From TIUS-1 sp964019505 (GTDB taxonomy: Bacteria; Bacillota_I; Bacilli_A; Mycoplasmatales; Mycoplasmataceae), in NCBI RefSeq assembly GCF_964019505.1, contig NZ_OZ026449.1, positions 682,001-746,000 of the forward strand: a DNA stretch of 64,000 bases. Reading direction: 5' to 3'. Each line of letters begins with the position of its first letter. Positions within the stretch are counted from its first letter, which is position 1. Shown here piece after piece: positions 48,537-60,997 of this stretch. Below the pieces are notes generated by a model, which saw only the letters and a program-made list of their open reading frames with translations, was not told the DNA's origin and searched no databases. Both the position numbers and the translations under genes were made by a program.

Positions 48537-51369
48537 TTTTTAAATATGGTTTTAGATACTCCGCTGTAAAGCTACCTTTTGATTTTATTAATTGTTCTGG
48601 TGTACCAGTCGCTACAATAAGACCACCACCAGTTCCACCTTCTGGTCCTAAGTCAATTATATAATCAGACATTTTAATAAATTCTAAATTATGTTCAATT
48701 GTTAAGACTGTGTTTCCATAATCTACTAATTTATTTAATACCTTAATTAATCTAGCAACATCATCAATATGTAATCCTGTTGTTGGTTCATCTAATAAGA
48801 ACAATGTATCTCCGGTTGATTTTTTTAATAAGTGTGTCGACAACTTAACACGTTGTGCCTCTCCACCAGATAATGTAATTGCATTTTGACCAAGCTTAAT
48901 ATAACCAATACCAACTTCAAGCATCGTGTCTAATTTATCTTTAACATTTGGAATGTTTTCGAAATGAATTGCCGCTTCTTCGATTGTCATATTTAATACA
49001 TCAAAAATACTTTTACCTTTATATTTAACTTGCAATGTTTCTTCGTTGTAACGTTTACCTAGACAAACATCACATTCAATTTCAACAAAACCTAAAAATT
49101 GCATATCAACTTTTACGCTACCATCACCTCTACAGTTTTCACATCTTCCACCTGGAACATTAAATGAAAACCTACCTTTTGAATAACCTCTCATTTTTGA
49201 ATCAGGTGTCATTGTGAATAGGTCCCTTATGTCATCAAACACAGAAGTATAGGTTGCAGGATTAGATCTCGGAGTTCTACCAATAGGATCTTGTGAAATG
49301 TAAATAATTTTATTTACATTATTTGCTCCGGTGATTTTTGAAAACTTACCAGTTCTTATGATTTCTTTTCCAATTTCTCTTTTAACACCTTTGTAAATTA
49401 TTTCTTCAAGAAGAGAAGATTTACCAGAACCAGAAACTCCAGTAATTGTTATAAATTTACCAAGCGGAATTGTTACATCAATATTTCTTAAGTTATTTTC
49501 TTTTGCGCCTTTGATTTCAATTGTTCTACCATTTCCACCACGACGTTTCTTTGGTACTTCAATTTTTTTAACACCACTCAAATATTGTCCGGTTAATGAA
49601 TTTGTGTCCTTGATAATTTCATCATATGTCCCTTCAAACGTAATGCGGCCACCGTGCTCACCCGCACCGGGACCAATGTCTATTATTCAGTCTGCTTCTT
49701 TCATCGTGTCCTCATCGTGTTCTACAACAATTAAAGTGTTACCAATATCTCTTAATTTTTTCAATGTATTAATTAACTTATTATTATCTCTTTGGTGTAG
49801 ACCAATTGAAGGTTCATCTAGAACGTAAAGAACACCTGATAGTTTTGAACCAAGTTGTTTTGCCAATCTAATTCGTTGAGCTTCTCCACCTGATAATGTC
49901 ATCGAAGCTCTTTCTAGGTTTAAGTAATTTAGTCCAACTTCATTTAAAAAACTTATTCTTTGAATTAGCTGAGTCATTACAAGCGTTGCAATTTCTTCTT
50001 GTTTTTTTGTTAAATTTATATTTAACAAAAAGTCTAAATTTTCAGCAATAGTCATTTCAACAAAGTCAGAAATACTTTTGCCTTGAACCTTAACCGATAA
50101 GGCAGTTTGATTTAATCTCTTACCTTTACATGTCTCACATGTTCTTGATGACATATATTTTAAGTAGTTCTTTCTTGCGTCATCTGATGTTGTTTGCACA
50201 TATCTTCTTTGAATTAAAGAACAAACACCGCTTATCTCTTTTGATTGTTTGAACACATTACCACTTGAAGTTTCTATTGTTAACTCAATATCTTCATCAC
50301 TTCCAAATTTGATTATTTCAATTTGTTTTTTTGTATAATTTTCAATTGGTACATCTAGTGATATTTTGTAGAATGCTAGAAGTCTTGCGAAAGTCTGTCA
50401 ATCAATATTTTTTGAACCAACTATGTTTTTGAAAAACACAATTGCTCCTTGATTAATTGTTAAAGTTTTGTCAGGTACAAGTAAGTCAAAATCTGGAACC
50501 ATGTTTACACCTAGTCCAGAACAATCTTCACATGCTCCATTTTTCTTATTGAATGAAAATAAATTTGGTTCAAGATTTGCAATCATAAAACCACATTTTT
50601 TACATGAGTGATTTGTTGAATATAGTGTTTCTTTGTTTCCAATTTTTGGTTCAACAATTTTAACCAATCCTTTTGAATAACTTGCACACATTTCAATCGC
50701 TGAAAATAATCTAGAATTTAGATCATCTGTTTTTTTGTAAACCAATCTATCAACTATGATTTCAATGTTGTGTCTTTTGTTTTGTTCTAATTCAATATCT
50801 TCTTCAAGTAATCTCATTTCACCATCAACAACAACACGAACAAAGTTTTCCTTTTTCAAACGATTGAATAGATCTTTGTGTGTTCCTTTTTTATCCCTGA
50901 CCATTGGAGATTGAATAAAAATTTGATCTCCATCTTTTGCATTCGCTCTAACTGAGTTATAAATTTCTTGAATTGTTTGAGATGAAATTTCACCATGATT
51001 GTTTATACAAAAAACCTGACCAATATTTGCCCACAGCAATCTAAGGTGATCGTGTATTTCTGTACTTGTTCCCACAGTGGATCTTGGATTATGACTTGTA
51101 GTTTTTTGGTCAATTGAAATAGCTGGCGATAGACCTTCAATTTCATCTACATTTGGTTTTTCTGTTGTTTTTAGAAATTGTCTTGAAAATGAAGAAAGTG
51201 ATTCTATATATCTTCTCTCACCTTCTGCATAAATTGTATTAAACGCTAGTGAAGATTTCCCTGAACCAGAAACCCCAGTGAATACAACAAGTTTGTTTTT
51301 TGGAATTTCAACACTAATATTTTTAAGGTTATGTTCTTTTGCACCAATAACTATAATTTTATTATTCAT
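48529..51369 (-). CDS. uvrA: UvrABC excision repair protein UvrA
   Basis: Damage-recognition ATPase of nucleotide excision repair, 946 aa, complete. First Walker A: FTGVSGSGKSSLAFNTI. Zinc finger text CKKCGF and ACEDCSGLG. Second ABC domain: TGVSGSGKSSLLEEII, with zinc finger CENCRGDG and ECDVCLGKRY. Both signatures (LSGGEAQRIRLAKQL and LSGGEAQRVKLSTHL) are present. ATG 51369 is chosen for its AAGGAGAAT site; a TTG upstream is less likely. It follows uvrB with a 1-bp gap and overlaps folC by 8 bp. Confidence 0.97.
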
Positions 51370-51370
51370 A

Positions 51371-53347
51371 TTATTCTCCTTCAAGTTGGATTATTAAATC
51401 TCTTAGCTTTGCTGCTTTTTCAAAATCTAGCTCACGCGCAGCAACAATCATTTCTTTTCTTGTTGAGGCTATTATTTTTTCTAGTTCTGTTTTTCTTTCT
51501 TTTGCAGACTTAGATTTAAGTTCTGCAATTTTTGTTCTTATATCTCCATCATGTAATGACGCTGCAATATCTTTTGTGATTGTCTTTGGTGTTATGTTGT
51601 TTGCAATATTATATTCTTCTTGAATTTTACGTCTTCTTGAAGTTTCGTCCATCGCTTCTTCCATTGATCTACTCATAGTGTTTGCATAAAATATTACTCT
51701 ACCATTTTCATTTCTGGCTGCTCTACCAATTGTTTGGACTAAACTTCTTGTGTTACGTAAGAACCCTTGTTTGTCAGCATCCAATATACACACTAAACTT
51801 ACTTCCGGTATATCCAAACCTTCTCTTAATAGGTTAACCCCAACTATAACGTCATAAACCCCAAGTCGTAAATCATTTAATATTTGACTTCTTTCGAACG
51901 TTTTTAATTCCGAATGTATATATGCCACTTTAATATTTTTGCCCTGTAAGTATTCAGTAATACTTTCTGATGAACGTATTGTTAAAGTTGTGATAAACAC
52001 TTTTTCGCCTTTAACGCTTCTTAGGTTTATCTCTTTTATGATGTCGTCAATTTGACCTTCTTGTCTTCTTACTTCTACAATCGGATCTAACAATCCTGTA
52101 GGACGAATAATTTGTTGTACAACTTCTTTACCAGATAATTCAAGTTCATAATCACTTGGAGTGGCAGATGTGTAAATTGTTTGTCCAATTTTTGATTTGA
52201 ACTCTTCAAAGTTCAGAGGCCTATTTTCTTTTGAAGAAGGCAATCTGAAACCATACTCAACAAGTGATTCTTTTCTACTTCTGTCTGTTTGAAACATTCC
52301 TCTAATCTGAGGCATAGTCATATGCGATTCATCAATCACAGTTAAAAATCCGTTGTCTTTGAAAAAGTCAATCAAAGTTCAAGGTGTTGAACCAAACTCT
52401 CTAAAGTCTAAGTACATAGAATAGTTTTCTATTCCAGAACAAATACCAAATTCAGATAACATTTCTAAATCATAGTTTGTTCTCTTTGTAAGTCTATCCA
52501 TTTCTAAAAACTTTCCGGCGCGATCTAATTCTTTTGCTCTCACCAACAACTCTCTTCTAATGTTCCCTATTACAACTTCTAATCTTTCTTTATCTGTAAC
52601 ATATGCAACTGCTGGATAAATCGTCATTGTTCTAAGTGATTCTAATTTTGTATTGTTAAGTGGTTCATATGTACCTATGCTTTCAACTTCTTCACCGAAT
52701 AAAGAAATTTTGTAATACATCTTGTCACTTCAACCTGGTCTAATTGTTATTGAATCTCCCTTTACAGAAAAACTACCAATTTCTTCATCCATGTCATTTC
52801 TAACATATCCCATTTGAATTAGGTCAGTTAATGTTTGTTTTAAGTTAATTGTTTCACCAAGATCCAATTGAAGAAATATCTTTTCATATGTCAGTGGGTT
52901 TTGAGTTGGATATATTGCAGCAACTGAAGCCACAACAATTACATCATCTCTTGTTACAAGTGAATTTAATGTTCTAACTCTCATCATATCTAGGTCTGCA
53001 TTTCTTCTCGCATCTTTTCCTATATATAAATCTCTAGCAGCAACATACGCTTCTGGTTGAAAGAAGTCAAAGTGTGAAACATAGTATTCAACTTTGTTGT
53101 TTGGAAATAACTCTTGTAGTTCAACGTACAATTGCATTGCCAATGTCTTATTGTGAACCAATACCAAGGTTGGCTTTTGAACATTATTAATTACGTTTGC
53201 AATTGTAAATGTTTTACCAGTCCCTGTAGCACCTAATAGCACTTGATCTTTTTTGTGTTTAAGTATTCCTTCTGTTAACTTTTCAATTGCAAGTGGTTGG
53301 TCTCCAGACGGTTTGAACTTGGTAATTAATTTAAATTTCTTTTCCAT
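51371..53347 (-). CDS. uvrB: UvrABC excision repair protein UvrB
   Basis: Helicase-like damage verifier, 658 aa, complete. Walker A is LLGATGTGKTFTIANV, helicase motifs include DESHMTMPQIRGMFQ and QTIGRAARNENGRV, and the C-terminal UVR motif is RKEMIVAARELDFEKAAKLR. The beta-hairpin region reads YYVSHFDFFQPEAYVAARDL, where the usual sequence is YYVSYYDYYQPEAYVP, so several DNA-wedging Tyr are Phe or His. Trp codons are TGA. GGAGAAATC precedes ATG 53347. Forms an operon with uvrA. Confidence 0.96.
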
Positions 53348-53421
53348 GATTTCTCCAAAATGTAAAAAACACTACATATAACCAGAGTTACCTATAGAGT
53401 TGTTTTATTATACAATAAAAA

Positions 53422-53439
53422 AAACACCATACGGTGTTT
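53422..53439 (-). terminator. Terminator after secA
   Basis: AAACACC pairs with GGTGTTT (loop of 4) followed by eight T residues on the minus strand, 4 bp past the secA stop. It separates secA from uvrB. Confidence 0.85.
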
Positions 53440-53442
53440 GAA

Positions 53443-56307
53443 TTATCCTATTTTTGATACCATATTTATTTGTTCACTATCGTCATTATCATCAATGTCA
53501 TCTATCAGCTTTTGTAGATGTGGATTTTCTTTAATGATCTTATCTAGATCCCTAATTAATATAGCTTCTTGTAGTAATTGTTTTCTAATTTCATCCGGTT
53601 GACCATGTGAAAGTTTATTAAACATTTCCATGATTAGGTCATTGCTACCTCTAACTTTTTTGAATTTATATTTTGTGGCAACCTTAATTATCATCTCGTC
53701 TGAAATTTGAACTTCTTTCTTTTGAGAAGAAATCATTTGATCAAGCTTAGCCATGAACTTACTTAAAATATTTTGCTTGATCAAAATATTTTTCCTTTGT
53801 TCTTCAGTAAGTTCTTGTGAAAGGATTTCTTTGAATCTATTTTCTACATTAGTTCTTGTGAACTGTTCTTTTGTTATTTGTATTTCGCTCAAGATTTGTT
53901 TTATATCAGCTTCTGAAATTTTAACTTCAGGTTTTGGTTGCGAAGACGGAACCTGTGTTTGTTGAGACGAAGTGATTTTTGCACCCATATCATCATTTAA
54001 TGAAGATATTAAATGTTTTACAGAAACCATAGCCACATTGATTTTCATTGTGTTAAACATTCTTGATGACTCTTCAATGTATTCATGTAACGGGTTGTTT
54101 TGAGCATATTGTTGTAAGTATATTCCAGATCTTAATTTTGAAGAAATGTTTATGTGCTTTGTTCAATATGAATCTAAGTTTTTTACAATTGTTGTTCTTT
54201 CGATTTTTGTTCTAACTTCCAATGGGATATTTCTTGATTTAGTTAAATAATATTCCATCATTAGTAATTGAATTTTTTTGGCAATATTTGCTTTATCAAG
54301 TCCTAAGTAATCATTTTTATTTCAAGAATTTGGATCAATTAAATCTTTAACAATCTCAGTTTGTAATCTATCAAGGTTTATTATTTTTTCACCCCTTACA
54401 ACTTCAGATGATTTATTTACAATTTCATATGCAGTCGTATATTGGAATCTTTCTAATACCTTTGTAAGGTCTGATTGCAGCAATATTGAATCACGTTGTG
54501 AATAAATTGATTCACGTTGTTGTGAGAGGATATTGTCATAGTCTAATATGTTTTTTCTTTGATCAAAGTTTAAACCTTCTAATTTCTTTTGAGCGTTTGT
54601 TAGTGCCTTTGTAAACATTTTAGAGTTGATGTGATCATCTCCGAGTTTTAAAAACATATTTCGAACTCTTGGAGATGAGAACCTAATCATAAGTTCATCT
54701 TCCATTGTGATATAGAATCTTGAAGAACCCGGATCACCTTGACGTCCCGCGCGACCTCTTAATTGGTTATCAATACGACGCGCCTCGTTTCTTTCAACAC
54801 CCATAACAAATAGACCACCTGATTTTTTTACTTCAGGTGATAGTTTAATATCTGTACCACGACCAGCCATGTTTGTGGCTAATGTTATAGCTCCAGATTT
54901 ACCGGCCATTTCAACAATGTCTGCTTCTCTGTGGTGATTTTTAGCATTGATCATTTCATACTTCATTCCTTCTTTTGAAAGATATCTTGAAATTTGCTCT
55001 GATGATTCAACTGAAGTAGTACCAATCAGAACCGGTCTACCTACACCGATGATTTCTTTAATGTCTTTAATCATTTTCAATAGAGCTGCTCTTTTTGTAC
55101 CAAATGTAAAATCGGGTAAGTCATTTCTAATAATCGGTTTGTTAGTCGGGCATTGAATAACGCGTGTATTGTATATTTTAATAAATTCTTCTTCTTCAGT
55201 TTTGGCAGTACCTGTCATACCTGAAATTTTTGCATATAGTCTGTAAAAGTTCTGGTATGTTATTGTTGCAATTGTTTGAGTTTCTTCTTCAATTCTCACG
55301 CCTTCTTTTGCTTGAATCGCTTGTTGTAATCCATCTGAATACGAACGACCCTCCATAACCCTACCAGTAAATTGGTCAATTAGTTTTACTTCATTTTCAG
55401 AAACCATGTACTCTACACCTTCTGAAAATGTAAAGTTAGCTCTTAATGCATTTGTGATTAAGTGAAATAATTCTGAGTTCTTCATGTCAAATAATTTTAT
55501 TAGACCAAAGAATTTTTCAGCTTTCTTGATTCCATAATCAGTCATATTTATTTGTTTTGTTTCTAAGTCAAATTTTAAGTCTTGGTTTTTATCAAGACTT
55601 TTTGCAAACGCATCAGCCGCTTGATATTGGTTTGTTCTATTTTGTGATCCACCAGAAATAATTAATGGTGTTCTGGCTTCATCAATAAGAATTGAGTCAG
55701 CCTCATCAATAACAACATAACTCAATCCACGTTGAACTTTTTGTGTGTAATCAATTACTAAGTTATCACGTAAATAATCAAATCCCAATTCAGCATTTGT
55801 TGTGTATGTAATATCTTGTGCATAAGCATTTCTTTTTAAGGGTTTTGATAAAGCTCTACCATTTAATCCAACAGTTAAACCAAGGAAGTTGAAAACAACT
55901 CCATTGATTTTACTGTCACGTCCAGATAGATATTCATTTACTGTAACGATGTGTACGGGGTTTCCAGTTAATGCATTTAAATATACAGGAAAAATACCAG
56001 TTAAAGTTTTACCCTCACCAGTCCTCATTTCGGCAATATCTCCATTATGTAAAATGATCCCACCGATCAATTGGACCCTGTATGCTTTCAACCCAAGTTT
56101 TCTAAAAGCAGCCTCACGAGCAACAGCAAAAGCTTCAACTAATAACGAATCAACTGATTCACCATTTTCTTGAATTCGTTTTTTAAACTCATCAGTTTTC
56201 ATTCTAAGTTCGGTGTCAGAAAGCTTTGTATACTCACTATCTAGCGCAATTATCTTGTCCGCTAATTTACCATGCTTTTTAACAATGCTTTTATCACTTG
56301 CTGCCAT
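53443..56307 (-). CDS. secA: Preprotein translocase ATPase SecA
   Basis: Motor ATPase of the Sec pathway, 954 aa, longer than typical short SecA. Walker A is EMRTGEGKTLTGIFPVYL and the DEAD-like box is VIDEADSILIDEARTPLIIS. The helicase end has LRGRAGRQGDPGSSRFY. The C-terminal third after about residue 665 is divergent: a wing/scaffold region, then about 200 residues with Gln/Lys-rich helices (SQQTQVPSSQPKP, then acidic DDIDDNDDSEQ) ending VSKIG. The zinc-binding SecB/ribosome tail found in many SecA is absent. AAGGAATC precedes ATG 56307. Works with SecY encoded at 28.7-30.1 kb. Confidence 0.96.
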
Positions 56308-56345
56308 ATAGATTCCTTTTGTTTGTTAAATGTATTTTATCATAT

Positions 56346-57284
56346 CTATTTATTTTGAATAGTTTTTGCGTTCTTAAAAACATTGCCACTAGCTGGTACA
56401 TACTCATATGAGTTTCCAACCTCACTCTTTAATGTTGATCCAGTAATGTATGTGCTTTGGCAACGATTGTGGACATTTTCAAATATGTCGTCCGTAGGAA
56501 ATTCATGACCACCAGAAAATTTCCTTCATAATTTTGTATTCCTAGTTCCACTAATAATGCATTTATTTGGTTTTACTTTTTTTAAAATATTTGTAGTCCC
56601 TGAATTATCACTACCGTGGTGCGGTACTTGAAAATAATCATATTCTTTATGTTTGGTAACCATGTCCTTAGTTGGTTCTGATTCAATATCTCCTGTGAGT
56701 AAAAATGTTTTATTTTTGAATTTAAAATCCAATACCATTGAGTTATTATTTTCATTTTTATTTTTAGAACCATTTTGAACAACTCAATCATATGTCAGGT
56801 TGCTAAAATTAATTCCCGAAAAACTATAATCACGTCTGAAGCTTATTATGTTTGCTTTTGAATCTTTTATATATCCTTTGATCTGCTTGTTCATTTTATT
56901 ATAGTTATACGGGACGCTAATATTTGATATCTCAAAGTTTTTTTGAATTGTCTTTAAGTTCGAGTAGTGATCAACGTGATTGTGGGATATGAATATATTG
57001 TCTATCTTTTCAATACCAATTGATTTCATATAGTTAGTTGGAAAACTTGAATTACCTTGTACACCATCATCTCAATTCATGGGGTTTCCGCCGATTCCGC
57101 AATCAAATATTATTGCACTATTATCAATTTTCAAGAATGAGAACAATCCATTCCCAACACTTAAAGTAATAAATGCAACATTATTTTTATGTTGCATTTT
57201 TAATATGTTTCCATTTGTGATTACAATCAAAAGATAGAATGGCAAATATAGACAGAATAATATTTTCATTATTGTTTTGTACAT
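56346..57284 (-). CDS. ComEC/Rec2-like metallo-beta-lactamase fold protein with an N-terminal helix
   Basis: Protein of 312 aa. An N-terminal hydrophobic helix (residues 6-24, signal peptide or anchor) is followed by a metallo-beta-lactamase fold. Metal ligands: ISHNHVDHY (HxHxDH at 101-106), LTGDIES and PHHGSDNSG, the set found in the C-terminal domain of ComEC, the DNA uptake channel, whose hydrolase part degrades one strand. Here the ComEC channel region is absent, so this is a stand-alone, probably extracytoplasmic hydrolase. The binding site is weak and the start lies 1 bp after the stop of an 87-aa gene. A role in using external nucleic acid is plausible for an organism that cannot make nucleotides, but is inference. 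Confidence 0.8.
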
Positions 57285-57285
57285 A

Positions 57286-57549
57286 TTAGTTTAATATTCT
57301 TTTTTCTTGTTGTGGTGTTGTGTTTGTTTTGTTGTTTGTTGAATTTAATAGCTGTTTGTTTTGTTTTACAAGTTCGTCATTAGTCATCATCACTGATTTA
57401 GCCAATTGCATTGTTTGTGACATTGTTTGTATTAAGTCGCGTCTTTCTCCTTGGAGTTCATAAGATAGTGCTTGAAAATCGGTATCTTCGTTTATTTCTT
57501 TTCCCAGACAATTTGACATTTCTTTATATTGTTCATTTGTTAATTTCAT
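57286..57549 (-). CDS. Small helical protein coupled to the ComEC-like gene
   Basis: Soluble protein of 87 aa, not recognised. Start ATG 57549 (KLTNEQYKEMSNCLGKE) has a strong GGAGGTAC binding site; longer upstream starts are unlikely. It is mostly alpha-helical: acidic helix, then ELQGERRDLIQTMSQTMQLA, then a Gln/Asn/Thr-rich end (NSTNNKTNTTPQQEK). No membrane segment. Ends 1 bp before the ComEC-like gene, so translation is probably coupled. Possibly a partner or regulator of that hydrolase; no evidence beyond position. Confidence 0.7.
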   Translation of the reverse strand: MKLTNEQYKEMSNCLGKEINEDTDFQALSYELQGERRDLIQTMSQTMQLAKSVMMTNDELVKQNKQLLNSTNNKTNTTPQQEKRILN

Positions 57550-57601
57550 GTGTACCTCCACTATTATTAACGTCACAAAAAATTAAAAGATACAAAAAAA
57601 A

Positions 57602-57624
57602 AAAAAATCCTTTTGGGATTTTTT
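57602..57624 (-). terminator. Terminator of tuf
   Basis: AAAAAATCC pairs with GGATTTTTT (loop of 5) immediately after the tuf stop, followed on the minus strand by a long T-run. Confidence 0.85.
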
Positions 57625-57625
57625 A

Positions 57626-58813
57626 TTATTTCATAATTTTAACTACTGTTCCAGCACCAATAGTTCTTCCACCTTCACGGATTGAGAATTTAGTACCTTG
57701 TTCAACAGCAATTGGTTTGATTAGTTCAACTGTTAATTCAACGTTGTCCCCTGGCATAACCATGTCTGTTCCAGCTGGCAACACCACTTCTCCTGTAACG
57801 TCTGTAGTACGTACAAAGAATTGAGGACGGTATTTGTTAAAGAATGGTTTATGTCTTCCACCTTCTTCTTGTGTTAATGCATAAACTGATGCAGTAAATT
57901 GAGTATGTGGTTTGATTGAACCTGGTTTAGCAATAACTTGTCCACGTTCGATATCTTCACGGTTAACTCCACGTAGTAATGCTCCAACATTATCCCCTGC
58001 TTCTGCACGGTCTAATAATTTTCTAAACATTTCTAGTCCAGTAACAATAACTTTTTTAGAACCTTCAACTAGACCAATAATTTCAACTTCTTCGTTTACT
58101 TTACATGTTCCACGTTCGATTCTACCTGTAGCAACTGTACCACGACCTGTAATTGTAAATACGTCTTCTACTGGTAATAATAAAGGTTTTGAAGTTTCAC
58201 GTTCTGGTGTTGGGATAAATGAGTCAACGGCTGCCATTAATTCATTAACTTTTTCAACTCATTGTGCTTCACCATTAAGTGCACCTAATGCTGATCCACG
58301 GATAACTGGTGAATTTTCACCATCGAAATCGTAAGCAGATAATAAATCTCTAACTTCCATTTCAACTAAGTCGATTAATTCTTCATCGTCAACCATGTCG
58401 CATTTGTTTAGAAAAACAACGATTGCTGGTAATCCTAATTGTCTTGATAAAAGGATGTGCTCTCTTGTTTGAGGCATTGGTCCATCAGTTGCAGCAACTA
58501 CTAAGATTGCTCCATCCATTTGCGCAGCACCTGTAATCATGTTTTTAACATAATCGGCGTGACCTGGACAGTCAACGTGTGCGTAGTGTCTTGCTTTTGT
58601 TTTGTATTCAACGTGTGAAGTATTAATTGTAATACCTCTTTCGCGTTCTTCTGGTGCATTATCAATGTTTGCGTAATCTTTGAATTCTGCTCCACCTTGT
58701 TCAGCTAATACTTTTGTAATAGCTGCTGTTAAAGTAGTTTTACCGTGGTCAACGTGTCCGATTGTTCCGATGTTAACGTGAGGTAAACTACGATCAAATT
58801 GTTCTTTTGCCAT
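57626..58813 (-). CDS. tuf: Elongation factor Tu
   Basis: EF-Tu, 395 aa, brings aminoacyl-tRNA to the ribosome as EF-Tu-GTP. G motifs: GHVDHGKTTLTAAI, DCPGHADYVKN and LNKCDMVDD. Domain II/III text includes GDNVGALLRGVNREDIERGQ and ends GGRTIGAGTVVKIMK. One Trp is TGA-coded. Monocistronic with its own terminator, downstream of fusA. A long-spaced promoter candidate lies at 58845-58874. Confidence 0.98.
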
Positions 58814-58844
58814 TTTGATGTTCTCCTTAAAGTTTCTCTTAATA

Positions 58845-58874
58845 ATTTTACTTAATTTTTATTTAAATCTACAA
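58845..58874 (-). promoter_or_regulatory. Possible tuf promoter
   Basis: On the minus strand TTGTAG and TAAAAT are 18 bp apart, about 35 bp upstream of tuf. Weak match in very AT-rich sequence, so only tentative. Confidence 0.3.
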
Positions 58875-58900
58875 TATATTTTTATTTTGAGTTTAAAAAA

Positions 58901-60979
58901 TTAAATTGGTTTTTTACCTGATTTTTTAATAATATCTTCAGCAACGTTTCTTGGCGCTTCTGCATAGTGACTAAAAATCATTGTGTAGTTACCACGTCCT
59001 TGTGTAAATGAACGTAGCTCTGTTGCGTATCCAAACATTTCTGACAATGGCACTTTAGATTTAACTGTTTGTGCATTACCTCTTTGTTCTGACCCTTCGA
59101 TTGTTCCACGTTTTGATGAAATGTTACCCATTACATCTCCATAGTATTCGTCAGGTATTGTTACGTCAACTGACATTATTGGTTCTAAGATAACTGGTTT
59201 AGCTCTCTTAGCTGCATCTTTTAATGCCATTGATGCGGCAATTTTATATGCCATTTCTGATGAATCGACGTCATGCATTGATCCATCAACTATTGTTGCT
59301 TTGATATCTATCATTGGGAATCCAGCGATAATACCGTTACGTAATGAATTTTCTAAACCTTGTTTTGCGGCATTGATGTATTCTTTTGTAACTTTACCAC
59401 CAACAATCTTGTCATTTCATTCGAACCCTTTATCTTCGTTTGGTTCAAATTCGATTACAACGTGACCATATTGTCCACGTCCACCTGATTGTTTGATGTA
59501 TTTACCTTCAGCTTTTGTTGGGGATCTAAATGTTTCTCTGTAAGAAACCTGTGGAGCCCCGACATTAGTTTCCACTTTAAACTCACGTTTCAAACGGTCA
59601 ACAAGAATGTCTAAGTGTAGTTCACCCATTCCGGCAATAATTGTTTGTCCTGTTTCTTCGTCTGTATAAGTTCTGAAAGTTGGATCTTCATCTGATAATT
59701 TATTTAATGATAGACCAAGTTTTTCTTGATCTGCTTTTGTTTTTGGTTCAAGAGCCAAGTGAATAACTGGCTCTGGGAATACCATTGATTCTAAAACGAT
59801 TTCGTTTTTTTCATCTGTTAGAGTATCACCTGTAACTGTATCTTTTAATCCTACAGCTGCAGCAATTTCTCCAGCATATACTTCTTCGATTTCTTCACGG
59901 TTGTTTGCATGCATTCTTAAGATACGTCCGATTCTTTCTTTCTTACCTTTAGTAGCATTCATAACGTAGCTACCTTTTTTAAGAACTCCAGAATAAACTC
60001 TAAAGAATGTTAATTTACCAACAAATGGGTCAGTCATAATTTTGAAAGCTAAAGCTGAGAAAGGTTCACTATCTGAAGCTTTTCTTTCTGCAGGTTTACC
60101 ATTTGCTAATATACCTTTAATTGCAGGTACATCTAAAGGAGTCGGTAAGTAATCAATAACGGCATCCAATAATAGTTTAACACCTTTATTCTTAAATGCT
60201 GATCCAGCTAACACTGGGAAGAACTCTGCTGATAAAACACCTTTTCTGATTGCTGTTTTTAATTCAGGAATAGTTAATTCTTCACCGTCTAAAAATTTCA
60301 TCATTAAGTCTTCGTCATATTCAACAGCCATTTCAACCAACTCTGCTCTTAACATTTCTGCTTGATCTTTTAGATCAGCAGGAATTTCGATTTTAGTTGG
60401 TTCTTCTTCTGGTTTACCATCAAAGTGTCAAGCTTCCATTTCTACTAAGTCAATGATTCCTGAGAAATCATCTTCTGCTCCAATTGGGAATTGTATTGCA
60501 GCAGCTTTTGCTCCAAGTCTATCACCAATTGTTTTTAATGAATAAAGAAAGTCAGCACCTGTTTTATCCATTTTGTTAACAAAAACAATTCTTGGAACAT
60601 TGTAGTTTGTTGCTTGTCTTCAAACAGTTTCTGTTTGAGGTTCAACACCACTTTGTCCATCTAAAACTGCAACTGCACCATCAAGTACTCTAAGTGATCT
60701 TTCAACTTCAACTGTGAAGTCTACGTGTCCTGGAGTATCAATAATGTTAAATCTGTTTCCTTTTCAAAAAGCAGTTGTTGCAGCAGAAGTAATTGTAATT
60801 CCACGTTCTTGTTCTTGAGCCATTCAGTCCATTTGTGATCCACCATCATGTGTTTCACCAATTTTATGAATTTTTCCTGTGTGAAGTAAAATTCTTTCTG
60901 TTGTTGTTGTTTTTCCAGCATCAATGTGGGCCATGATACCGAAGTTTCTAGTGTTTTTTAAATCATAATCTCTTGCCAT
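58901..60979 (-). CDS. fusA: Elongation factor G
   Basis: EF-G, 692 aa, the translocase of protein synthesis. G motifs: AHIDAGKTTTTERIL, DTPGHVDFTVEVERS and VNKMDKTGADF. Domain IV includes SGGRGQYGHVVIEFEP and the C-terminal SEMFGYATELRSFTQGRGNY. Several TGA Trp codons. Last gene of rpsL-rpsG-fusA. Confidence 0.98.
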
Positions 60980-60997
60980 TTTCTAGGTCTCCTATGA

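Noticed and set aside
57594..57610. Long A-run after tuf as a possible phase-variation tract
   Set aside because: It is the T-run of the tuf terminator on the minus strand, following a clear stem.
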